Origin: Obelidium mucronatum
Lineage: Eukaryota > Chytridiomycota > Chytridiomycetes > Chytridiales > Chytriomycetaceae
Length of the DNA stretch: 19,770 nucleotides
Direction of reading: 5' to 3'
Assembly: GCA_025765595.1 (NCBI GenBank)
Contig: JAIVFH010000443.1
Location: 1 to 19,770 of the forward strand
The first letter of the stretch is position 1. Each line of letters opens with the position of its first letter. Of this stretch, positions 1 through 9,546 are shown in pieces. The notes below the pieces were generated by a model. The model was given only the letters and a program-made list of their open reading frames with translations, made no database searches and was not told the DNA's origin. Position numbers and translations under genes: made by a program.

Positions 1-137
1 CGTTCTTACAGTTTTCTTTATCTTCTTTTAATTTATCGTGAGAAGATTAACATTTTGGCATGATTAAGAACAGTACACACAGTTTATTTCTAAAAAGCAA
101 CGATCATAGCGAATGTAAAAGAGTTTTGTGCTACACA

Positions 138-2152
138 TTACCAAGCCTTTGGCTTCTCGTTACCGTAAGCAAGTCCTGGTCCGTATCCAGTGAAGGATTC
201 TCCACACTGCTCGTTACGGCACCAGTATGGTTGGAAGGTTTCAGCACCGAATCCACGGGCAATGAGACGGTCTCTAAAGACTTCAAGACGTGGAAGAGCT
301 TCAAAGAAGTCCTTGTGGGTGGCATCTGGGAAAGAATCAGCAGACCACCAAGCTTCAGCAGCAGCAGCGGCACGGGGCCAGAGCTTGACATCCAAGTTGG
401 AGTCAGAGATTCTCTCACCCCAGATGGCAACGGATCCACCAATAATGGCAGAGACATCGCCTCGCAATGGTCCAGCCAAACCGGATCCTTCCTTGTTGTA
501 CTGAGTACGGTTCTCAATCTGGGACTTGCGTGGGTCGTGAGTGTAGACACGTTGCCATGACTTGTAGTTGGTCCAGTAGTTCTCCTTCCAGGCGTCACCT
601 CCGTAACCGATACCACGGTCAGTCAACCAACCACCGGAACCACCGTCCAAGTAGTAGTAGTCGTTGTTGGTGTCAACAATCTTGTAACCAGCACCTTTAG
701 CGTTCAAGTCCAACACCTTTTGCATGGAGTTGACTTGAGCACCTTCGTCCCAAGAGTTCCAGACCTGCAGGATAGATCCCTTTGGTACAACAACTCCGTC
801 GTTCAAGACAACGTCTTCCCAGAACATGGCGGCCTTGCCAGTGTCGGCGAGAGTCTTGGTACGGACGTCAGTGTACTTTTGGTAGACCTTGGCGAGACCT
901 TCAACCCATCTCTTGCCATCCTTTGGAGCCCAGTAGACAGGAGCCTTGATGTCCCAGATTTCGGTAATGTTTTGACCTGGGAAGGCAACGTTGGTGAATT
1001 CTGGCGAAGCAGCTAAACAGAAGTTTTCGATTTCATCTCCACCCAAGTGGAAGACAGAGTCTGGGAACAAGGCAGTGTACTCCTTGACGAGTTTGGCAAT
1101 AGCTGGGGCGGCTTTGGGGTCGGCAACGTTGATGTTTCCACAAGGTGGTTCTGGGCAAGTTGGCCAGAAACTTGTGGTACCACCAGCACCTCCGTTGATA
1201 CAGAGAACGAATGGCTTAAGGTCCTTGGAGAAGCTGTATGCGTTGGCGTGAGCTGGGGAGTCGAATTCTGGGATGACACGGATACCACGGTCCGCGGCGT
1301 AGGCAATGACAGCCTTGACATCGTCATAAGAGTAGATGGAGAGCTTGCTGTAAGCAGAGGTAGCCAAGTCTGGGTAGGTCTTTGACACGACTGGGAATGA
1401 CGTAGCGTCAACAATGTGCCAGTGGAGGACGTTGAGCTTGGAAGCAGCCAAACCATCCAAAGTACGGAGGATGGAAGCAACTGGGATGTAGTTACGAGAA
1501 GTGTCCAAAGAAACTCCACGGAAGGAGTAAGATGGCTTGTCGGAGATGTTCCATGGTCCAGATGGGATGACGAATCCAGATTTGAACCCGGCCTTCTTGG
1601 CAGTAGCACAACCAGCAGCGTCAGTCTTAACGTGGAATGGAAGCTTCTCGTTTGGCTTGATCAATTGGGTGAGAGTCTCTAGGGCGCGGAGAGCTCCGAC
1701 AGAGTGGACGGCAGTGATGGTAACGGATTGGTCGTCAGTCTTCAGAGTGTAGGACTCGTCAGCTTGAGCAAGGTCCTTAGGGTCCGTTCCAGAAACGTGA
1801 ACCTTGATAGACTTGATGTCACCGTAGATTTCTTCGTTGTTGCAACCAATGGCAAGAGCGTTGGAACGGAGACGCTTAGCGGCCTAAACTTGGGAAGTTA
1901 GAAACAAACCACATCTATAAGAACCTAAAAGACGAAGGGTACCTTCTCAAGGAGGTTTTGGTTTCCGTTGACGGCAACGATAGTGATGTCGACAGCAACT
2001 GGGTTGATGGTGCGGTCGGTAGAACCACTAGTGAACTGTTGTGGTCTTGGCCAGAGCAAGTTGTGGGCAACTGGCTTAAGTGGGGAGGCAGAGGCCTGGG
2101 CGCTAACGCCAGCGGCAAGGGCGGAAGCAGCAATGATAGAGGTCACCTTCAT
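138..2152 (-). CDS. Secreted beta-N-acetylhexosaminidase, glycoside hydrolase family 20
   Basis: Removes terminal N-acetylglucosamine/galactosamine from chitin oligomers and glycans; probably extracellular or vacuolar. Two exons: 2152-1943 and 1883-138. The 59-nt intron starts GTACCC, ends TTTAG and keeps phase 0, giving 651 residues. Residues 1-20 are a signal peptide (hydrophobic stretch ending VSAQA). An N-terminal GH20b-like domain is followed by the (beta/alpha)8 barrel. Visible family motifs are FRGVSLDTSRNY (substrate-binding arginine), NVLHWHIVDATSFP, RGIRVIPEFDSPAHA and FHLGGDEIEN. The Asp-Glu pair of the last motif (about residues 353-354) is the substrate-assisted catalytic pair. 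Length and motif order are normal for fungal family members. Codon choice is strongly biased to C-ending codons, suggesting high expression. Start chosen because it gives the signal peptide. No defect seen. Confidence 0.96.
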
Positions 2153-2466
2153 TTTTAGATCTAAGTGTTTATGCTTCCTTTTTTGGGGAACGGTGGAGAT
2201 TTTATAGGTTTTTGGCTGCTCAAGGGTGGCTGTGTGCGCAATTTTTCGAATTAATCAGAATTGGCTTTTCATTTGGCGTTTAAGTCTATTTCTCTTGATT
2301 GAGCCAGATACAATGGTTGGCATATTAATCGAAGCAATAACATGCATTGGGTCGCACAGCTCGATAGAGTTTGGCGGGCTCAATGATGTTCAGCTGATGT
2401 TCATTCAGAGTGCTGTCCAAATGAGAAAATTTTAATTTTGCTTACGTCAGACATCTGTCTCGTCGG
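2153..2466. promoter_or_regulatory. Divergent upstream region of the hexosaminidase and the unknown gene
   Basis: AT-rich 314-nt gap between two divergent start codons. On the minus strand a TATAAAA box lies at 2206-2200, about 48 nt before the hexosaminidase ATG, a sensible core-promoter position. No comparable TATA box was recognised for the plus-strand gene. No RNA gene is visible. Confidence 0.5.
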
Positions 2467-3771
2467 ATGTCTCTTGACAGGTACAATGCCCTTAGCCGAC
2501 GCTATCGGTCGCGCATCAAGAAAAGCTTGAAGATTGAAGTATTTGAATATTTCCGACAACAGCGCAATGATTACGACATTTGCATGGAGAACAAGCCCAC
2601 GAATGTCCAAATTAGAGAATTTGTTGGATACAGTGGTAATTTGGAAAAGAAAAATGGAGGGACTGTTTATCAAAGATGCTTTAGATGCTCAAGCAGTTGT
2701 TGAGGCTGCGATTGCAGGTCGATTTGCTTGAAGATTGAAGGATTTGAATTTTTCCGACAACAGCACAATGAACATCATTTGCCTGAGCGGTCTGGATTAC
2801 GACTGATGCACGGAGAACAAGCCCACGAATGTCCAAATTAGAGAATTTTGTTGGATACAATAACAGCAAAATGAACATCATTTGCCTGGGCGGTCTGGAT
2901 TACGACTGATGCACGGAGAACAAGCCCACGAATGTCCAAATTAGAGAATTTTGTTGGATACATCAGCAAGCAGTCGTAATTTGGAAAAGCAAAATGGAGG
3001 GACTGTTTATCAAGGATGCTTTAGATGCTCGAGCAGTTGTTGAGGCTGCGATTGCAGGTCGATTTGCTGTATCCGGGCTTCTCAGACCGCATGAAATAAG
3101 GAGCGGCAGTGTCCGCGTGCTCGAAGACGGCAAAGGCTCATTCAAAAAGAACAGGCGGCTTCGAGTAAGTTACAGTGTGCTGATAGTCGCACATGACCAG
3201 TTTGGGTCAAGATCACATGTGAATTAATCATCGACTGCTCTAGGACGGCTTTGATTGGTCGCCTTCCCGGACCAGCGGTCCGTTTCAGCTATTTCGCAGA
3301 GTGGATTACATTGGATTAGATCCACATCGGCCGCTGCGAGAGCCCACTCAAAGTGAGGAAAGCCCACTCTTCCAAGTGTCTTGCCGTCGGAACATGATGT
3401 TGATCCCAAATGGTCTTGCCCGAAGAACAATTCGAGTCACAGGATCGAATAACCTCTTATACTTGGTTGTTTCATACTTTACCCCACGCCATGTCGAGCA
3501 TTTCTACAATCGGTTGCCAAACTACAAGCACTGGGAGCATATACTCACTCGCCCTCTTGAATTGAGCAAATTCAGCAATTTGGGTGGAAGAACCATTGCT
3601 CTCTGTTCACCAACACCTTCCGACGATTCGGAGACTGAAACTATTTCTCCACCAATGTGTAATCGCCAATGCACGTGCGGGATTGCAGTTCTGAAAATTA
3701 AGAGGTTCGATCCCATATGGCTGAGTCAAGTTCCCATTTTACCACCAATAATCAGAAAGATACAAGATTAG
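2467..3771 (+). CDS. Unrecognised 296-aa protein; first intron made of duplicated exon sequence
   Basis: I do not recognise this protein. A consistent model has three exons: 2467-2635, 2971-3164 and 3244-3771. Phases match at both joins (AGT G|GTAATT to CAGCAAG|CA; CGA|GTAAGT to CTCTAG|GAC). The product is about 296 residues, rich in Arg and aromatics. It opens with a basic stretch (RRYRSRIKK) and has helical segments such as KDALDARAVVEAA; the C-terminal third contains SPLFQVSCRRNMMLI, LPNYKHWEHILTRPLELSK and a Cys-rich MCNRQCTCG. Motif order (LLRPHEI, SGSV, DGFDW, PLFQ..RR, LVVSYF) faintly recalls the CG-1 DNA-binding domain, but the spacing is wrong, so I do not assign it. The 335-nt first intron is unusually long here and consists of near-copies of flanking exon sequence. 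If that intron is not spliced, the locus is a pseudogene. Three AATAAAAGA-type sequences follow at 3829, 3855 and 3878. Confidence 0.45.
2525..2964 (+). repeat. Nested tandem duplications of coding sequence
   Basis: Copy A (2525-2725) restarts at 2726 as copy B, a 201-nt offset; both begin GCTTGAAGATTGAAG. Inside B, a 103-nt unit (from about 2759 to 2861) repeats as copy C (about 2862-2964) with few differences; both contain CATCATTTGCCTG and GGTCTGGATTACGACTGATG. The core GAACAAGCCCACGAATGTCC occurs in A, B and C. Copy A lacks about 26 nt present in B and C and has one T fewer in the AGAATTTTGTTGG run, so the reading frame differs between copies. Sequence after C (from about 2977) again matches the end of A. 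Confidence 0.9.
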
Positions 3772-4016
3772 TTTCAACTTTACCCACAAAAATTCATTTC
3801 ATCCATTCTCTTTTTCAGAATGTAATTTAATAAAAGATCAAAGATTGCCAATTCAATAAAAGATTGAAGAATGTCAAAATAAAAGAGCTGGGAGCTGTTT
3901 GGTTTGTCAATTTGTTGTTTTTTCACTTGTCCGAAACTTCAAACACCTGAAAAGACGACAACGATTGGCGAGTTTCCTGCGGCGATCGGCAGCAGCGAGG
4001 TAAGCAAACCGTTCCC

Positions 4017-6290
4017 ATGTGGCGGATGACTGACGACTGGCCCGCCGCGGTGGCGGCGCACGTGGCGGAGCTGTTCGGCACGCACGGCTTGGCGCCGCAC
4101 GCCGCGGGCGCGTGCGCCGTTGTTTGCAAGAAGCGGCTCAACGCGCGGCTGTTTGCGACGCTGGCGCCGGGCGACGTGAAGGAGCTGTTGGCTGCGCCCT
4201 TTGCGGCGCGGCGGCTGCTCGAAGTGGCTGCGGCGCAGCTCAGAGAAAAGTACGCTGTGCCGCTGAAGCGGAAGAGCGAGTTGAAGCTGTTTATTGACCA
4301 AATCTCTGTCTCGCGCCAAAAGAGAGTAGCAAGTTCACAACAAATCGATATTTGGCAGGGGCAGGTTGAAGAATTAATGGCACCCTCAGTGACAGCAACG
4401 CTGTCCGCAGAAGCCAAAGCCAAAGCGGGAAGCGCAATGATTGCTGTTTTTGGTGACTCCGGTTCCGGAAAGAGCTCCTTGTTGAATGCCCTGTTAGTTC
4501 CTCGATCCGAAGGAATCCTTCCAGTTTCAGGTGCAAGAGCTTGTACTGCTGCACCCATTGAAATCTCGCACCGCAAGGGTAATGAATACGAGGAGAGCTG
4601 GAGTTGTTGCTTTCAGATTTGGCAGATGACAGTGGGAATTTGAAACAAAAACTATTGAAGCAAATAAGCTGTCCACAAACTTGGATAGAGTAACGGCGGC
4701 AATGTCAAAACTGGCCATATTGTTACGTGAGCATGAACATGTTATCAACCACTATTGTGCTTTGGCTTTGGCACAAAACGCGTTTGCCAGGATCCAGCTT
4801 CGACAAGATTTCACAGATGGAATCAGAGAAATTATGGAAGCCAGTTTGACAAGGACTGAAATTGACATACCCTTGTTACCTGTTTTCACTGTTTCAGCAC
4901 GTGATTACAAGGTGTTGTACAATAACCGGGCACAGGAAGCTACTGCGTTCTTTTCAACGGAACAGACAGGCATTCCCCGCCTCTACAATTACTGTCGGCA
5001 TAATCTTTTGGTCTCGCGGATTGTTGCGGAGGCAGACCGAGCGGATCGAATCGAATTTTTGCTTACCTCATTTGTCCAGTATTTGACTCTTGGAAAACGA
5101 GCCACTCCTGAACAGCAACAGGTGCTTTCTAGAAGTGTGCATGGCCTAAATTTGAATATTGCAATGCAGCTTACGGCTGCTATTGATTGCACAAGGACAA
5201 GACTTCAGTCGTTGATGTTGGGCGCTGGCAGAAGGCGCAAAGGTTGGCGCGGAGAGTTATCTCAGAGATGGAAGCAAAGTTTCATTGGGCAACATAGTGA
5301 GTGTTTTGAATTGTTTAGTGTCTCAACAAACTTCTTTTTTTTTGGCATGCTTGCATCAAAAGATGCGGAGAATATACGTCGGCAACAACAGGATACTTAA
5401 ACTTGAACGATTCTCTCGCTGCTCCCATGATGGAAACGTGGTTAATCACCTGGCGCGATATCTTTGGAACCGGAGTTGCCAAAGTGTTGAAAAAACTGGC
5501 TTCCGATTGCTCCAAAATCGCGGATAGTACCATGCAAGCTGTTGGTTCCAAAGTGGGGGAACATGGTTTATCCATCTTGCAAGATTTGGTTCTAGGCGTG
5601 AGGCATGGATTTGAACTGTGTTTGGTGAATATGCTTCAGAATGTGGAGAGGGATTGATCTAACGCTGCGCGAGTCGTGGCAGCTGGTTTCTATATCAAGT
5701 CGAACTTTGTTGGGCGATGGTTATGATATGAGAGGGAACAAGAAAGGTAGAGCTGCATGATTCGATTGAAGATAATTTGTGTAAAATGAGGTGGAATCAC
5801 TTCGGAAGACAATGTTTCGTAATGGTTTGAAATCAATGAGAATAGTGTTAATCCAAATGTTGACAAAGTTTGCTGCTGATGTTAAAATAATGGTAAGACA
5901 GTATGCTGCAGAGTTATTGAGATCTGTTGAAATTGTGTGGGACTCAGACTGTGATTTGGACAATGATGAGTGTGATAGGCTTGTTCAGTCTGTAGGGGCT
6001 TTGAAAGAGTTCATCAGTAAGGAATCTGCTGTATGTTGTCATTTTTGGTGTTGTTGACATATTAATTCTTCCAAAAATTAGGCATCGTGTCAGCAATCGC
6101 CAAAATTAACTTTGATGAAACTGGAAGCAGGTTCAGTGCTCTTCCGAAAATTGATGAAGTCTTCTCTGCTATAAGTGATAATGGCACAGCTCTACAATTG
6201 GTTGACCTAAACCAGATTCGCGATGTACTTTTTCCACCCGTAACCCGCGGTCGATCAACCAGTGAGGCCAGCAATGAATCTGCAAGTTGA
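4017..6290 (+). pseudogene. Broken SLIP-GC-like (NUGGC-type) large GTPase with SAM-like N-terminus
   Basis: Residues 8-78 resemble a SAM-type helical domain (W8, GDVKELLAAP, ARRLLEVAAAQL). The dynamin-like GTPase domain starts with an intact P-loop, GDSGSGKSS (4452-4478), and the switch I segment LPVSGARACTAAPIEI. Coding then breaks. After NEYE (about 4590) the homologous reading moves to frame 2 (ELELLLSDLADDSG), then near 4642 to frame 1 (LSTNLDRVTAAMSKL, VFTVSARDY, TGIPRLYNYCRH). The DxxG (G3) and TKxD (G4) motifs are absent, so an internal piece is gone. Another shift lies near 5215 (to KAQRLARRVISEMEAKFHWAT). The intron 5297-5362 (GTGAGT) joins as TA|A, a stop. Later pieces are 5363-5657 and about 5785-6016, spliced to 6082-6290 over a good 65-nt intron. 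Family members are far longer and uninterrupted, so this is very probably a decayed gene. Function of the fungal relatives is unknown to me. Confidence 0.8.
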
Positions 6291-6501
6291 TCCGGAAGTC
6301 AATGCAGCAATTGATCCAATGATCCATCCGGCGGGGATCAATCCGGCAGTGATGGAATCAATCATGCAGTGAAGAATTTATCAAGAATGAATATTGAATT
6401 TTCAGTCTGCGTCTTTACTCTATCTTGGGTTTTTTTTTCCTTTTTCGCTTAAGTTTGAAGAGACATAAGTTTCAATAATACAGCTTTATTTTTTGTATAT
6501 T

Positions 6502-8298
6502 TCACCACCGAAGAAAGAGAATGGCAAAGCACCATGGGAATGCAATCAAACTCTCAATTGATTTGTTTGAAACCAAATTCACTCCATTTGGAGTAGAATT
6601 CTTTCCACGCAACTCATTGTCTTTCAAAAGTTCCGAAAGGATAGAAGAACCAGTTTCAAGACTATCAGCTGGAACCATGTGGCCGACCCCATTCACTCGA
6701 ATATAAGTCAGTCCTCTTTCTCTTTCTTTCCAAATTTTTCCAATGCAATTTGAACCAACACTCCAATCAGCCGGTTGCTGTTTGAATCCCGTTTCCCCAG
6801 CCCAAGTTGTATTTCCAAAGAGGCGTTCAATGGCAACGTAATTCACAATGGAATCGCTTGCGCCTTCAAATACGAGAATTTTGACTCCAGTAGCAAGAAT
6901 GGAATCAAACAATTCATTGCTTGGTGCAATCATCGAATCATCCAGTGGAATCATAGAATTACAAAGCTGCTATTTGGTAAAGTTTCCAGTGACTGATTGT
7001 GGGAGATGCAAAGCTTTTTGAACAGCTGCAGTATTCAAGTACGTTTCCAAAGCGGTTTCTTGTTTCCAGTGGTGGTTCATGAATGGGTTGTCACAAGGAA
7101 TATCAAAATGAATGTTGTAAGGATCGAAGCAGGTGTTGTTGTTGATTTTTGAGTTTGTTGAATACCATGTCTGTAGGAGTTGTGTAATTGAACAACTGTT
7201 TCGAACGTTTGCTTTTAATAGTGGGCGGTGATGTTTTGGAAATTGCGAAACAAAGTTACCTGGCAGTCAAATTGAAAGCTTCTTCTATTGCTGCATTTCT
7301 ACATTGCTCGGCCAATGCGGCGGCTTCATGTAGGATGGCGGCGGCGTTTGGCTTGGAAAAGAATCCAGAGTCATTGAAAAAGTCAAAGTCATTGACAGCG
7401 GCTTGTCAAAAACAAAGAATCTAATTTGTGAGCTACTGACAAGAGATATATTTGGAAGTACCTGAAGGTGAAAGCTGAAAAGGTGGATCTAGCAGCGGGT
7501 TTCCAAGGGCAATCCCGTTCAAAAGTATTGGCATTCCATTTGTCCAGTTTTTCAAGGTTAAAAAATGCTGTGCAATGTACGGAATATAGATTCCAGCCTG
7601 TTTTTTGGTTTTGGTTTTTTGAATTCAGCTGATAGGTGATGTGTAACTGTGATGTACAATTTGTACTTTTGAAGATCTTTAAAGACTCCCATAAAGTTGT
7701 CCATAAACGTGTAAAATGATTCAGAAACGTCTTTTTCATTGAAGGGAGCTTGCGTTGTTTCGAAGCTTTCACTAAATCCAGTTCCGATTGGTTGTTCAAC
7801 TGTCATACTTCCTCTGTTAAAAATCCGTAATATAATAGAACAAATCAAGTGGCTTTTCTCTTTTACCGTTAAGAATATTCGCTTGCTTATGCCATGAGAA
7901 GGGGTTGCTTGAGAGAGTTCCATCACTTTGAATCAACAACGGCCCATTCTCCAATAAGCCACCAGCCATTGAAGAGCATCCAGGCCCACCTTGTAACCAA
8001 ACAACAAGAGTCTCGGCTTGGTCTGAAGTAGCGGTATCGCTGGCGGGAATGTACCAGAAAAAATACTTGGCGTTTGGACCCTTGTGTTCAACGATCAATT
8101 TTGACAAAGGGTCCAACTTTTACTTACCGATGGCAACAGTCCAGCATAATGCCTTCCAAGAGACGTCGTATTCGCGTTTGGAAGGTCATCAACAATGAAT
8201 TGAGATGCAAGTGAGGGAATCTGGGCATGAACCAAACAAGAAGAGAATGCAGTGACCAGCAACACAATGAAACTGAAACAGCCGCTGCTGAAGATCAT
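6502..8298 (-). pseudogene. Serine carboxypeptidase (S10) lacking the catalytic-serine motif, with an in-frame stop
   Basis: Six exons with matching phases: 8298-8128, 8080-7867, 7811-7648, 7597-7462, 7401-7260 and 7195-6502. A signal peptide (MIFSSGCFSFIVLLV... to VHAQ) is followed by S10 motifs YAGLLPS, AKYFFWYIPAS, LVVWLQGGPGCSS, VEQPIGTGFSES, AGIYIPYIAQHF and GIALGNPLLDP. The catalytic Asp (EGASDS, 6855-6853) and His (NGVGHMVPAD, 6681-6679) are present. Two defects are visible. The exon 3/4 join reads LYIT|AGIYIP, so the GESY of the family's GESYAG, with the nucleophilic serine, is missing and is not encoded in the 50-nt intron. In exon 6 a TAG (6972-6970, codon 351 of 507) stands where the family has Trp (NFTK*QLC), before Asp and His. 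Everything else aligns in frame, so decay looks recent. The C-terminus ends in a hydrophobic tail that could be a GPI signal. Confidence 0.86.
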
Positions 8299-8708
8299 TT
8301 TTAAAATAAAAATAAGAGCTGGTTTTTTTATTTGAACCGACTTTTAATTTTATTTTGCAATAGAGCTGTTCAATGGGTCAATGGGACACTGTTCTCTATT
8401 GGCCAAAAACCGTAAAGAACAAAAAGGTAGATCATATCGTTAGAGAGTATAATCTGTGTAGTCGTGTAAATCAGCGCCATTCAGTCCTGATACCACTCTC
8501 CTACTTAATCAAGAGTTCCTTGGTTGTAGGAAACTCAATACCTTGTGGACTCCCTAAGGCAGGAGTTTATACACATATTTACTACAACATAAAGATTTAT
8601 TTAAACACATTAAGCTAGGCAGGGATTGGCAAGGCAAATAATTACAAATAAGGTGCAATACACGAAAGATAGGTAAAAAGGATAGGACGGGGATGGACGA
8701 TAAAGTTG
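8299..8708. other. Intergenic region between carboxypeptidase and zinc-cluster gene
   Basis: 410 nt between two minus-strand genes. It should contain the carboxypeptidase promoter and the zinc-cluster gene's 3' end. The sequence is AT-rich; short open frames have no recognisable motif and no tRNA-like elements were found. Confidence 0.5.
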
Positions 8709-9546
8709 TCAGACGATGGAGCGATCTGGAGTTTGGAGAGGTGTACTTTCTTGCAAACACGAAGCTGAATGTGTTGCACTGCCAAATGCGGTTGGCTCGT
8801 GCTTAACTTCACGTTCTGGAGAAAGGTGGGAAGCATTGACATGACTTGCGCTGCCAATTTCGTCAAGCCGCGAAACATCGGATTCCAGGGCGAGTTCCGA
8901 TAGAATAGTCAATGCAGTCATGGGTGTCATTTTCAATGGTTCGCAAGGTCGACCGTAAACTGGCGATGCAAATGCAGAAGAAGGGAGCGGCGTTGAGTGG
9001 CAATTCGATACTCTAGATGCGTCGAGCGGCAAGATGGAAGACGAAGTTGTTCCAGTTTCATCATGTTGCGGCAGACGCGTTTGGCCGTTTTGCGGGGAGA
9101 CACCATCATCGCGCAATTGCGGCTTCGCCTTGTCCTTGCGGCGGTACGGGCCGCGCAGCTCGCCGCCCTTGCGGACTTTGCGCTCGCTGTCGCGGCACGA
9201 GTCGACGATGCCGCGCTGGATGCTTCAGGGAAAGTGTTAGCAGTATTTGGCAGTGTTCAAACAGCGGCAGGCAACGCACCAGCGCGGACACGGCCGCACG
9301 TTTTCGCACTTTTTGCACGACTTCTTGCAGTTGACTGGCGGGCGTTGAGTGGTTGAGTGGCGGCTAAAGACAGCAAATTGCCTTACCGCACGCGTTCTTT
9401 GCCTGCGGCCGTCGCTGCTTTGTGCCCGCATCGCTCGATGTGGCGGGCGACTGCGGCGCGGGCTCGAGGAAGCCAAAGTCAAAGGGGCGGGGCGGGTCGG
9501 CAGCGGCAGGAAGCGAGTCAGGCGGGGCCGGTGAAGGTCGGGACAT
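8709..9546 (-). CDS. Zn(II)2Cys6 transcription regulator
   Basis: Sequence-specific DNA-binding regulator of the fungal GAL4-type zinc-cluster class, presumably nuclear. Three exons: 9546-9387, 9334-9280 and 9222-8709, with introns of 52 nt (GTAAGG...CCAG) and 57 nt (GTGCGT...GAAG). Splicing gives 242 residues with the cluster C53-x2-C56-x6-C63-x5-C69-x2-C72-x8-C81 plus an extra Cys60. The context KNACVNCKKSCKKCE...RPCPRC...DSC, followed by a basic RKVRKGGELRGPYRRK segment, is a recognisable fungal subgroup. The N-terminus is Pro/Ala-rich. The C-terminal 140 residues are Ser/Thr-rich and low in structure; no middle homology region is present, so the protein is short for the class. The first three-quarters is GC-rich, the 3' end is not. 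Both introns fall inside the zinc cluster. The stop at 8709 assumes no further intron. Confidence 0.9.

Noticed and set aside
1..137. Sequence before the hexosaminidase stop
   Set aside because: Too short and AT-rich; only its 3' untranslated region is expected there.
3702..3712. GGTTCGATCCC resembles a tRNA B box on the plus strand
   Set aside because: No A box or acceptor stem at the right distance, and it lies in the coding frame of the 2467-3771 gene.
6273..6371. 32-codon frame with repeated VDPEV/IDPMI/INPAV units after the GTPase remnant
   Set aside because: Short and frame-shifted from the remnant; could be its lost C-terminal tail, but nothing supports an independent gene.
8373..8618. 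81-codon plus-strand frame between carboxypeptidase and zinc-cluster genes
   Set aside because: No motif, poor composition, no splice partners.
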